In this document: piece after piece, positions 1 through 6,947 of the stretch
Layout of the letters: every line of letters begins with the position of its first letter
Position numbering within the stretch: the first letter of the stretch is position 1
Assembly: GCA_023433945.1 (NCBI GenBank)
Contig: JAEYTP010000006.1
Span: forward strand, 1 to 48,422
Origin: Bacillota bacterium
Lineage (GTDB): Bacteria; Bacillota; Clostridia; Acetivibrionales; DSM-1351
DNA length: 48,422 bases
Direction: 5' to 3'
Program-made: the position numbers and the translations under genes
Notes under the pieces: generated by a model
Databases searched by the model: none
The model's input: the letters and a program-made list of their open reading frames with translations, nothing else
What the model was told of the DNA's origin: nothing

Positions 1-89
1 TTTACATTGCTATCGCCCCTACCGTCGAGATTGATTTCCACTTTTATTTGTGTTTCCTTAGTGTTTCTGTTTACTATTCCCTCTCGCAA
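1..89 (-). CDS. hisB: Imidazoleglycerol-phosphate dehydratase, N-terminal fragment
   Basis: Only the first 29 codons are inside the window; the gene runs off the left edge. The translation begins (M)REGIVNRNTKETQIKVEINL and continues DGRG, the usual HisB N-terminus (RNTKET followed by a beta strand and LDG). The start is a TTG at 87-89, placed by an AAGGAGG ribosome binding site seven bases upstream; no ATG fits. HisB dehydrates imidazole glycerol phosphate in histidine synthesis. It lies 61 bases after hisC in the same direction, so it is probably the fifth gene of the his operon. Identity rests on a short piece plus context. Confidence 0.85.
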   Translation of the reverse strand, partial: MREGIVNRNTKETQIKVEINLDGRGDSNV

Positions 90-150
90 ATGTATTCCTC
101 CTTTATTTTACATCCCGAACTATTTTCGCTCAAATCATTAAAATGTTCGC

Positions 151-1227
151 TTATTTATTATAGCAGATAGATACTAGTTCATCAAGCAAAATGGTATTTT
201 GCTCATGGGTACCTATACTTAATCGAAGACAGTCATATAACAGTGGATTTGTTCCGAAGGATCTTACGAAAATGCCCTTTTCACACAACATTTTATATAC
301 CTCAACGCTATTTTCTATCTTAATCAATAAGAAATTAGCATATGAAGGGTATACTTTCACTCCATTTATTTTGGATATTTCTGTAGATAACCAATCCCTT
401 TCACAGTTGAGGTATTCTACCTTACTCTGGATATCCTTTTGTTCTTCTAACATCAGCATGGCGATTTTTTGGGATAATGAACTTATATTATAGGGTGGTT
501 TTGCAATCTTTACTGCCTTGGCAAGTTTGGCACATGATAGACTATAACCACATCTGAGCCCTGCAAGGCCATATGCCTTTGAAAAGGTTTTGAGCACCAA
601 AAGGTTTTCATATTGATTAATATATGGAATAACAGAAACATCACAGAACTCTGCATATGCTTCATCCACAATCACTATTGCTTTATTACAATATTGAACA
701 ATATCCAGAACATCCTCTTTACTCATAATATTGCCTGTTGGGTTATTTGGATTACAGATATACACAAGCTTAGGATGTTCTTCATCGTATGCCTGTTTTA
801 TTAATTCCTTTGAATAGCTATATCCATTGTCAGTACCAAGAGTGTATTTAACAGGAATACCACCCGCTATGATACATGCATCCTTATACATACTGAATGA
901 AGGGGCTGGAAAAAGAACTTTGTCCTCACAGCCAATAAAAACATTGGTTAAAACTTGTATTAGCTGGTCTGAGCCGGTACCCACCAATATCCCATCCTTA
1001 TTGATATTCCAGTACTCTGCCAGTTTGTCTCTCAACTCGTTTGAATCAGAATCCGGGTATAAGTAAAGCTCTGGATTGTCTCTAATATAATCTGCTAGCT
1101 TTATTCTAACATTTTCCGGCATGTTAAATGGGCTTTCATTGGCATCCAGTTTTACCTTGTATGGCTGCTGATTTGCATCATATGGAATATACGACCTGAG
1201 CTCTGGCCTTATTAATTGCTCTATCAT
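151..1227 (-). CDS. hisC: Histidinol-phosphate aminotransferase
   Basis: This is a 358-residue fold-type I PLP enzyme that transaminates imidazole acetol phosphate to histidinol phosphate. Family motifs seen are KLDANESPFN near the N-terminus, CNPNNPTGN, the VDEAY aspartate, and the PLP-lysine region TFSKAYGLAGLRCGY. The frame stays open upstream to 1263, but the start is put at the ATG at 1225-1227 because AAGGAG lies eight to nine bases before it and the protein then begins MIEQLIRPELRSY, as HisC proteins do. It follows hisD after about 90 bases and precedes hisB. Length is normal for the family. Confidence 0.95.
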   Translation of the reverse strand: MIEQLIRPELRSYIPYDANQQPYKVKLDANESPFNMPENVRIKLADYIRDNPELYLYPDSDSNELRDKLAEYWNINKDGILVGTGSDQLIQVLTNVFIGCEDKVLFPAPSFSMYKDACIIAGGIPVKYTLGTDNGYSYSKELIKQAYDEEHPKLVYICNPNNPTGNIMSKEDVLDIVQYCNKAIVIVDEAYAEFCDVSVIPYINQYENLLVLKTFSKAYGLAGLRCGYSLSCAKLAKAVKIAKPPYNISSLSQKIAMLMLEEQKDIQSKVEYLNCERDWLSTEISKINGVKVYPSYANFLLIKIENSVEVYKMLCEKGIFVRSFGTNPLLYDCLRLSIGTHEQNTILLDELVSICYNK

Positions 1228-1276
1228 AAGCTGTTTCTCCTTTATTGTGCAATAGCTGTTCAAATACTCTTAAAAT

Positions 1277-1295
1277 TATGATAATAAATATCATA
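1277..1295 (-). other. Small hairpin in the hisD-hisC gap
   Basis: A 7-bp inverted repeat (TATGATA / TATCATA, 5-base loop) lies between hisD and hisC. On the transcribed strand it is followed by ATTTTA. The stem is AT-only and weak, so it may be a processing or mild attenuation element, or chance in AT-rich DNA. Confidence 0.25.
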
Positions 1296-1316
1296 GCTAG
1301 TAGTCACGAAAAGCTA

Positions 1317-2624
1317 CTATTTTTTTACTCTAACACTGATTGCATTTGCATGGGCATCTAGCAATTCAGCCTTTGCAAACCTCACTATATCATCTGATAC
1401 CTTACACAATGCATCTTTGTTGTAATATATCAGGCTGGACTTTTTGATAAACTGGTCTACGTTTACAGGGGAAGAGAATCTAGCTGTTCCGCTGGTAGGC
1501 AGTACATGGCTGGGTCCTGCAAAATAATCTCCTAAAGGCTCGGGAGAATATTCTCCTACAAAGATAGCCCCCGCATTTTTTATCTTTCCAACCAGGGATA
1601 TTGGCTCTTTTGTGCATAGCTCCAAATGTTCGGGTGCGATGCAATTTGATACCCGTATTGCCTCATCCAGGTTATCTACCAAAATAGCATATCCATAATC
1701 ACGAAGTGAGCACTCTGTTATCTGATTCCTCGAAAGAACCTCTAGCTGTTTTTTTATTTGTTCTTCGACACGGCCTATCAACTCTTCGCAGTCAGTAATC
1801 AGTACCGAGGAAGCTAGCTTGTCGTGTTCCGCCTGTGATAACAAATCTGCTGCAATATATGAAGGCGTTGCAGTATTATCTGCAATAACCAAAATCTCAC
1901 TAGGGCCCGCAAACATATCAATATCACAGTCCCCAAATACAAGTCTCTTGGCAGTGGCAACAAATACATTACCAGGCCCAACAATCTTATCTACTTTAAA
2001 TATACTCTCTGTGCCATATGCTAGTGCAGCTACAGCTTGCGCTCCTCCTAGCTTATATATTTCATCTACACCAGCAATATCCGCAGCCACAAGCATTGCA
2101 GGGTTTGTAGTAGCATCAGCAGATGGAGGTGTACACATAACAAGCCTCTTTACGCCCGCAACCTTAGCAGGAACAGCCGTCATTAGCACCGATGAAATAA
2201 GAGGTGCCGTTCCGCCTGGAACGTACAAACCAACACTCTCTATTGGGCTTACCAACTGACCAAGCATGGTTCCATCTGGTTTAGTGTCTATCCAGCTATT
2301 CTGAAGCTGTTTTTGATGAAACTCAGCTATATTCTTTTGAGCTTTTTTTATAGTGCCAATAAGCTCAGTGTCAACCTTACCATAGGCATCCTCAATCTCT
2401 TGTTTTGATACTCTAATACCACATCCAGTCAAGTCTGCCTTATCAAATTTCTGTGTATATGAGTAAAGAGCCTTGTCTCCATCCTCGCGAACACTTTTTA
2501 TAATATCCATTACAATGTTCATTACATCATTATTATTATTTGAGCCGGTTCTTCCAGAAAGCTTGTTGTATAATTCTACCTCTTGCTGCTTGTTTCCGTT
2601 TCTGAAATCAAGTTTATTCAACAT
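1317..2624 (-). CDS. hisD: Histidinol dehydrogenase
   Basis: This 435-residue protein carries out the last two steps of histidine synthesis, the NAD-dependent oxidation of L-histidinol to L-histidine, with a catalytic zinc. HisD motifs are plain: YVPGGTAPLISSVLMTAVPA, GPGNVFVATAKR, DMFAGPSEILVIAD, LLSQAEHD (zinc and catalytic region) and the C-terminal GPSHVLPTSGTARF. A GTG at 2631-2633 is in frame, but the ATG at 2622-2624 is preferred because the GGGGTG that overlaps the GTG acts as its ribosome binding site. It lies between hisG and hisC in the same direction. Confidence 0.96.
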   Translation of the reverse strand: MLNKLDFRNGNKQQEVELYNKLSGRTGSNNNNDVMNIVMDIIKSVREDGDKALYSYTQKFDKADLTGCGIRVSKQEIEDAYGKVDTELIGTIKKAQKNIAEFHQKQLQNSWIDTKPDGTMLGQLVSPIESVGLYVPGGTAPLISSVLMTAVPAKVAGVKRLVMCTPPSADATTNPAMLVAADIAGVDEIYKLGGAQAVAALAYGTESIFKVDKIVGPGNVFVATAKRLVFGDCDIDMFAGPSEILVIADNTATPSYIAADLLSQAEHDKLASSVLITDCEELIGRVEEQIKKQLEVLSRNQITECSLRDYGYAILVDNLDEAIRVSNCIAPEHLELCTKEPISLVGKIKNAGAIFVGEYSPEPLGDYFAGPSHVLPTSGTARFSSPVNVDQFIKKSSLIYYNKDALCKVSDDIVRFAKAELLDAHANAISVRVKK

Positions 2625-2721
2625 TTTTAGCACCCCATTTGTTCATATTTCAATAACTATGCTTTATATATTTAGCACTTGCCTAATAAACCCAAGTGTT
2701 TCAGTTCAGACCTCTAAAGCA

Positions 2722-3363
2722 CTACTTTTTACTAAGCTGCATACGCACTCCATCAATAATATTCTGTATTCTCTCGTTTTCCATCTTCATGCTAACTCTG
2801 TTAACTACCATTCTGGCACTGATGTCTGCGATTGTATCTAATACTACTAGACCATTTTCCTTTAGCGTTCTGCCGCTTTCAACAACGTCAACTATTACTT
2901 CTGAGAGACCCACTAGAGGCGCAAGCTCGACAGAACCGTTCAGCTTAATTATTTCAACACTTTCTCTTCTACTATTCTCAAAGTAATTCCTTGCGATATT
3001 AGGATACTTTGTAGCAACTCGCTTAATATTTAATTCATCCATCTTGCCTACCATATCAGCAGGTCCGGCAAGTGCCATTCTACAAGCTGCAAATCCAAGG
3101 TCCAGCACCTCATAAAGATGCCTACCTTCTTCTAACAGTGTATCCTTGCCAACAATTCCTATATCAGCTGCACCGTATTCAACATATGTAGGAACATCAG
3201 CCGGTTTTGCAAGGAAGAACTTAATTTTATTCTTCTCGTCGTGCAATATCAGTTTTCTTGATGATGCCTTTAGCTCTGTACAATCTATTCCAATAGCTTC
3301 AAATAATTCTACTGAAAGCTCTGTGAGTCTTCCCTTTGATAGGGCAATAGTCAAATATCTCAT
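2722..3363 (-). CDS. hisG: ATP phosphoribosyltransferase, short-form catalytic subunit
   Basis: This is HisG, which joins ATP and PRPP in the first committed step of histidine synthesis. At 213 residues it is the short form, which lacks the C-terminal regulatory domain and works as a hetero-octamer with HisZ, encoded just upstream. Motifs seen are LTIALSKGRL at the N-terminus, AKPADVPTYVEYGAADIGIVGKD, and the PRPP-loop-like region VDVVESGRTLKENGL. The frame opens earlier, but the ATG at 3361-3363 has GAGGG six bases before it and gives the standard N-terminus MRYLTIALSKGR. Confidence 0.95.
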   Translation of the reverse strand: MRYLTIALSKGRLTELSVELFEAIGIDCTELKASSRKLILHDEKNKIKFFLAKPADVPTYVEYGAADIGIVGKDTLLEEGRHLYEVLDLGFAACRMALAGPADMVGKMDELNIKRVATKYPNIARNYFENSRRESVEIIKLNGSVELAPLVGLSEVIVDVVESGRTLKENGLVVLDTIADISARMVVNRVSMKMENERIQNIIDGVRMQLSKK

Positions 3364-3448
3364 ATAATCCCTCAATTCTATCAGTTAATTCTAATTACTT
3401 TTATATAACCCTCTTTTAACAATATATTCAACGTCAAAATAAACCAAG

Positions 3449-4702
3449 CTATTTTAAAAGCTCATTTATGCTTGTGGTATTTACGGTATTGTTTAATAAA
3501 TCTAAAACCCTAATATTATCGTTACCGTCAATAAATATCAGGCCATTGATAGCTCTTGCATTAGCATATTCAATGCCTTGCTGTTCTCCATCTTCACAAA
3601 GCAGTGAATCTATTTTAAGTCCCGACTGTCTAAAGCTGTCAGCTAGCTTGAATGCGAGCTTTCTAGTTTCTTTTGTGTAGCAGACTAGAGTGTCGCAGGC
3701 AGGTTTCTTTTTGAGAAGTGATTGCTTTTCCAGTGCAGTCATAAGCATGTTAATGCCCAATGAGAAACCAGTTGCAGGGCAGCTTCTCCCAAAGCTCTCA
3801 GTAAGTGCATCGTATCGCCCGCCTGATAATATTGGGAAGCCTATTCCATTAGTAAATCCTCTGAAGATAATACCTGTATCATAATTTAACCCTTTTAGCA
3901 TACCAAGGTCAACTGATATATAATCCAAAAGTTCATAATCTCCAAGAATTGATATAACCTCTTCTATATTTGCAAGAGCATTAAGACAGCGGGCATTTAG
4001 TGTTTTCTCCTTGACTTCGTTTATAACTTCTATGGAACCAAACATCCCGGGAAGCTTTAGAAACAAATCCTTCAAAGCGTTATCCATCTCATATTTATTC
4101 ATAACCTCAGATACTGCAACAAAGTCTTTTCTATCAATAAGTCTAGCTACCTTCTCCATATCCTCAGAAGTAAAGCCTGCATCCTCAGCCAGACCTTTAA
4201 AAAACTCTACTTGCCCTATATCAATTTTGAAGTCAGTTAATCCAGAAGTCTGCAACGTTTTTATTGCCATTGCTATAATTTCGGCATCCCTCTCAGCTGA
4301 AGAATCCCCTACTATTTCTACGCCAGCTTGAGTGAACTCATTTTGTCTTCCCCCGCCAACTTCGTTAAACCTAAACACGTTGCCAATGTAAGAATATTTA
4401 ATAGGCAGACTGACATTGGCATTTTTTGTAGCAGTGATTCGGGCTACCGGAACAGTTATATCAGGTCTAAGCACTAAGATTCTACCCTTCTGATCGAAAA
4501 ATTTTACCATTGATTCCTGCGCAAAGTGCTCAATCTCTGAAGAGAAAACATCAAAAAACTCGATAGTAGGACTTTCAATCTCATTAAAGCCATACGCTCT
4601 GAATAAGTCTCTGATATTCATTTCAATATCTTTCTTTGTATAGCACTCATCAAATAAAATGTCCTGCACTCCATCCGGAGTATATATCTTCCACTTTGAC
4701 AT
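3449..4702 (-). CDS. hisZ: ATP phosphoribosyltransferase regulatory subunit
   Basis: This 417-residue protein is a catalytically inactive paralogue of class II histidyl-tRNA synthetase. It has TPDGVQDILFDE at the N-terminus, the motif-2-like RPDITVPVARI, FNEVGGGRQNEFTQAGVEIVG and the motif-3 region GGRYDALTESFG, but is shorter than HisRS. HisZ carries the histidine feedback site for short HisG, and the two are adjacent here. The ATG at 4702 has GGAGG seven bases upstream. It is first in the his operon, so histidine control is encoded with the enzyme it controls. A true HisRS is unlikely given the context. Confidence 0.93.
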   Translation of the reverse strand: MSKWKIYTPDGVQDILFDECYTKKDIEMNIRDLFRAYGFNEIESPTIEFFDVFSSEIEHFAQESMVKFFDQKGRILVLRPDITVPVARITATKNANVSLPIKYSYIGNVFRFNEVGGGRQNEFTQAGVEIVGDSSAERDAEIIAMAIKTLQTSGLTDFKIDIGQVEFFKGLAEDAGFTSEDMEKVARLIDRKDFVAVSEVMNKYEMDNALKDLFLKLPGMFGSIEVINEVKEKTLNARCLNALANIEEVISILGDYELLDYISVDLGMLKGLNYDTGIIFRGFTNGIGFPILSGGRYDALTESFGRSCPATGFSLGINMLMTALEKQSLLKKKPACDTLVCYTKETRKLAFKLADSFRQSGLKIDSLLCEDGEQQGIEYANARAINGLIFIDGNDNIRVLDLLNNTVNTTSINELLK

Positions 4703-4834
4703 AATTGACCTCCACCTTATATTAACGTAAATTTTTAGCTAATAAGACTATATATAAGTTTACGCTCTAAAAATAATTGTTGATTTACTTTATCTCACTA
4801 AACTGGTAAATTAGTAAATCAATAAATTGTTTTA

Positions 4835-4863
4835 ATTATATTTTATTTTAACTGACTAGTCAA
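4835..4863 (-). promoter_or_regulatory. Sigma-A promoter of the his operon
   Basis: On the minus strand TTGACT (4863-4858) is separated by 17 bases from TATAAT (4840-4835). This gives a leader of roughly 125 bases before hisZ. The leader contains a loose GATTTAC/GTAAATC inverted repeat but no T-box sequence, so the operon's control is not obvious from the leader. Confidence 0.65.
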
Positions 4864-4971
4864 TAGTACTAAAAAAAGTAATTGAATTCTAGTCTACTCA
4901 ATATGAGATGAATAAGTAAAGAAAATTAGTAGATGTATTTGCATAAATATGATAAAATAGTATCAAATCGA

Positions 4972-4988
4972 TGTCGAATGCTGACGAT
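4972..4988 (+). promoter_or_regulatory. Tandem Spo0A boxes upstream of the agr-type operon
   Basis: TGTCGAA (4972-4978) matches the 0A box TGNCGAA exactly. TGACGAT (4982-4988) matches six of seven, and the two are separated by three bases (10-bp centre-to-centre). This is the spacing of the tandem boxes at the Bacillus subtilis abrB promoter, as I recall it. The second box overlaps the -35 position of the promoter at 4981-5011, so phosphorylated Spo0A could activate or block it. Binding is inferred from sequence only. Confidence 0.6.
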
Positions 4989-5011
4989 AAATGTTGTAAT
5001 TTAGGTATAAT
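4981..5011 (+). promoter_or_regulatory. Promoter of the agr-type operon
   Basis: A consensus -10 TATAAT lies at 5006-5011, 25 bases before the first start codon. The best -35 is CTGACG at 4981-4986, with a long 19-base spacer. A good -10 with a poorly placed -35 overlapped by 0A boxes is typical of promoters that depend on Spo0A. Confidence 0.5.
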
Positions 5012-5036
5012 AAACTTTACATAGTGAGGATTTCTT

Positions 5037-5579
5037 ATGCTTGAAACTATATTGTTTGCTTTCTTTTTTGCAAAGATTAAAGGTTATCAAGTCAAACCAG
5101 TATTTAAAATATGGTGGATATATCCGCCACTTTTATTTACAGCATATTATATATTTTTAAACATTAAAATTTTACTAGGTTATTATGAGGCTATACAGTA
5201 TGCTTCGATAATTGAAACCTTGTATATTTTATCATTTATACCACTAATTCTAAAGCTAAAACTGTATAAAAGTGCAATTTGGGGCTCACTGGCGATATTT
5301 GCAGGGTCACTGCTTAACAAAATTGCAATGTTTTATAATGGTGGCAAAATGCCAGTATACCCTTCTTTGTCATATATAACAGGCTATGTAAAACCTGATT
5401 CATTCTCTAGGGTTAATGATATACATATTTTAGGTGATAGTAATACCAAGCTTAAGTTTCTAACAGATATCTTTGATATGGGATATAGTATTCTAAGCGT
5501 TGGTGATATATTTATAAGGCTTTTCACTTTTATATTAATATATGACTCAATAAAAACTATGAAAGGACGGGCTATCTGA
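5037..5579 (+). CDS. DUF5317-like multi-spanning membrane protein
   Basis: This 180-residue hydrophobic protein has about four or five membrane segments, at roughly 30-45, 58-72, 80-95 and 150-172. The motif NGGKMPVYPS at residues 101-110 resembles the DUF5317 signature (asparagine, glycine, basic residue, MPV). No enzymatic motif is visible and the function is unknown. The ATG at 5037 has GAGG about eight bases upstream. It is the first gene of a tight plus-strand operon; the next gene starts one base after its stop, and agrB and agrD follow, so a role in peptide signalling is plausible but inferred. The family assignment is from memory of the motif. Confidence 0.65.
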   Translation: MLETILFAFFFAKIKGYQVKPVFKIWWIYPPLLFTAYYIFLNIKILLGYYEAIQYASIIETLYILSFIPLILKLKLYKSAIWGSLAIFAGSLLNKIAMFYNGGKMPVYPSLSYITGYVKPDSFSRVNDIHILGDSNTKLKFLTDIFDMGYSILSVGDIFIRLFTFILIYDSIKTMKGRAI

Positions 5580-5580
5580 T

Positions 5581-6060
5581 ATGCTTAAAATTACGCTATT
5601 TGAGTTTATTGTTAGGGGTATACCCGAAGAATTCTTGTTTGTATTTGCGGTATATACATTTACTAGAACAGCTATTAATTTAAAACGATACTTAATTGCT
5701 AGCTTTGTATTTTGGATCTCTGAATATCTTATAAGGTCCCTTCCAATTCAATACGGAATAAATACTGTTATTGGATTAATTGCGTTAATAATAATAGCAA
5801 TAGGTATATGTAAAATTGATACCGTCAAATCCATAAGAGCTGGTATTATTGCATTTCTTCTCTGCTTTATCTGTGAGGGTATAACCATTTTATTTATTAA
5901 TTTTGTACTTCGACTAGATCTAAATGCTATAATGGTCGATCCTATTTTAAAAACACTGTATGGTCTTCCTGCACTGCTGATTTTCGCAATAGTTACGGGT
6001 TTATACTATTACAGACTTCACAAGACAAATAAATTGGCATGTACAGAATTGAGCAGATAG
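5581..6060 (+). CDS. Orphan membrane protein resembling an AgrC-type receptor domain
   Basis: This 159-residue protein is almost entirely membrane-spanning (about five helices). Its opening, FEFIVRGIPEEFLFVFAVY, with the later LIRSLPIQYGINTVIGLI, resembles the N-terminal sensor region of clostridial histidine kinases found beside agrBD. It stops after the last helix with no HisKA, HATPase or other output domain. It starts one base after the upstream stop and its 3' end overlaps agrB by 22 bases, so the two are translationally coupled. It may bind the autoinducer as part of a split receptor, help processing, or be a decayed kinase. The receptor resemblance is pattern recognition, not an alignment. 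Confidence 0.55.
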   Translation: MLKITLFEFIVRGIPEEFLFVFAVYTFTRTAINLKRYLIASFVFWISEYLIRSLPIQYGINTVIGLIALIIIAIGICKIDTVKSIRAGIIAFLLCFICEGITILFINFVLRLDLNAIMVDPILKTLYGLPALLIFAIVTGLYYYRLHKTNKLACTELSR

Positions 6061-6704
6061 CCAAAAAATTTTCAGAGAAAATCAGTGCAGAAATTACCCT
6101 CAATGATGATCAAAAAGAAGTCGTCGCATACGGAATAGTGGCTTGTTTACAAACAATTTTTTCATTTGGATTAATAGTTATCTTCGGACTTGTATTTGAT
6201 GTCTTACCAGAGACACTTATTATTGCTTTTAGTATAAGCATACTAAGAAAATACTCTGGTGGTGCACATGCTAGTTCTCCAACTGTTTGTGCAGTTATAG
6301 GTACTATAATAGCTGTTGGAATGGCTGCTTTTGTCACTTATGTAGTGCAGCCTTTTTTACATATATGGGTACTAATTATTATCATACTTATAACCTTTAC
6401 CCAAGCTTTTTGCTTGATTCATAGGTTAGCACCTGTAGATAGTCCACAAAAACCAATAAAAACAGCAAAGAAGAAGCATAGATTAAAAACAGCTTCTCTT
6501 TGCGTTTTGCTTGTTTATTTATTAATTATAGCTATAAATAGTTTTGTTTACCTAAAAACCAATATAATGTTTTTTAATATAATTTCGTTCTGTATATGTC
6601 TCGGGATGACTTGGCAAGTATTTACACTAACCCGTGGAGGTCATCTTATATTTATATATATAGATGCCATCATTAAAAGCCATGAAAGGAGGCGTAATCA
6701 ATGA
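6039..6704 (+). CDS. agrB: AgrB-like autoinducer-processing membrane endopeptidase
   Basis: This 221-residue integral membrane cysteine protease cuts the C-terminal tail from AgrD and helps form the thiolactone ring. The family block RKYSGGAHASSPTVC is present with His77 and Cys84, the same spacing and, strikingly, the same numbering as the catalytic pair of Staphylococcus aureus AgrB. The later APVDSPQKPI motif is also typical. About five or six membrane segments are visible. It overlaps the upstream gene by 22 bases and its stop codon overlaps the agrD start (ATGA), so all are made from one transcript. No agrC or agrA lies within the window. Autoinducer processing is well supported; the target circuit is not. 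Confidence 0.93.
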   Translation: MYRIEQIAKKFSEKISAEITLNDDQKEVVAYGIVACLQTIFSFGLIVIFGLVFDVLPETLIIAFSISILRKYSGGAHASSPTVCAVIGTIIAVGMAAFVTYVVQPFLHIWVLIIIILITFTQAFCLIHRLAPVDSPQKPIKTAKKKHRLKTASLCVLLVYLLIIAINSFVYLKTNIMFFNIISFCICLGMTWQVFTLTRGGHLIFIYIDAIIKSHERRRNQ

Positions 6705-6829
6705 AAAAGTACTTATTTACTATAGCAGCTACAATAATGACTATGGTTGCTGCTCTTGTGGCTTCGTCGGCATGCATTTGGTTGGCATACCAGCCAAATG
6801 AACCTATTTGCTTAAGAGATGAAAGTTAG
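6701..6829 (+). CDS. agrD: AgrD-like cyclic lactone autoinducer precursor peptide
   Basis: This 42-residue peptide begins MKKYLFTIAATIMTMVAALV, an amphipathic leader, followed by ASSACIWLAYQPNEPICLR. The pattern small-residues-Cys, aromatic residues, then QPxEP and a charged tail is the clostridial AgrD pattern; the ring cysteine would be Cys25. It starts inside the agrB stop codon, with AAAGGAGG upstream in the agrB 3' end. The mature signal is expected to be a short thiolactone beginning near Cys25, but its ends cannot be read from sequence. A second cysteine (Cys37) lies in the discarded tail. Confidence 0.88.
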   Translation: MKKYLFTIAATIMTMVAALVASSACIWLAYQPNEPICLRDES

Positions 6830-6838
6830 GCAAATAGT

Positions 6839-6873
6839 GAGTTTAAGACCAGTATAGTACTGGTCTTAAGCTC
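6839..6873. other. 16-bp hairpin after agrD
   Basis: The arms 6839-6854 and 6858-6873 are complementary over 16 pairs with one G-U pair and a 3-base loop; the core is AAGACCAGTA/TACTGGTCTT. It sits ten bases after the agrD stop and 75 before the next start. No T tract follows on either strand, so it is not a typical intrinsic terminator. It could protect the agr mRNA end, mark processing between agrD and the downstream gene, or be a protein-binding palindrome. Confidence 0.6.
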
Positions 6874-6947
6874 ATGCCATTTAATCCCCTTTGGGAGAAT
6901 GTATGTTTACATAAAATTTATACAGCTGTAAAGGAGCTTTTTCTAAT

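Noticed and set aside
4703..4834. T-box or other amino-acid riboswitch in the his leader
   Set aside because: The roughly 125-base leader has no T-box core sequence and no terminator before hisZ; only loose AT-rich inverted repeats are seen.
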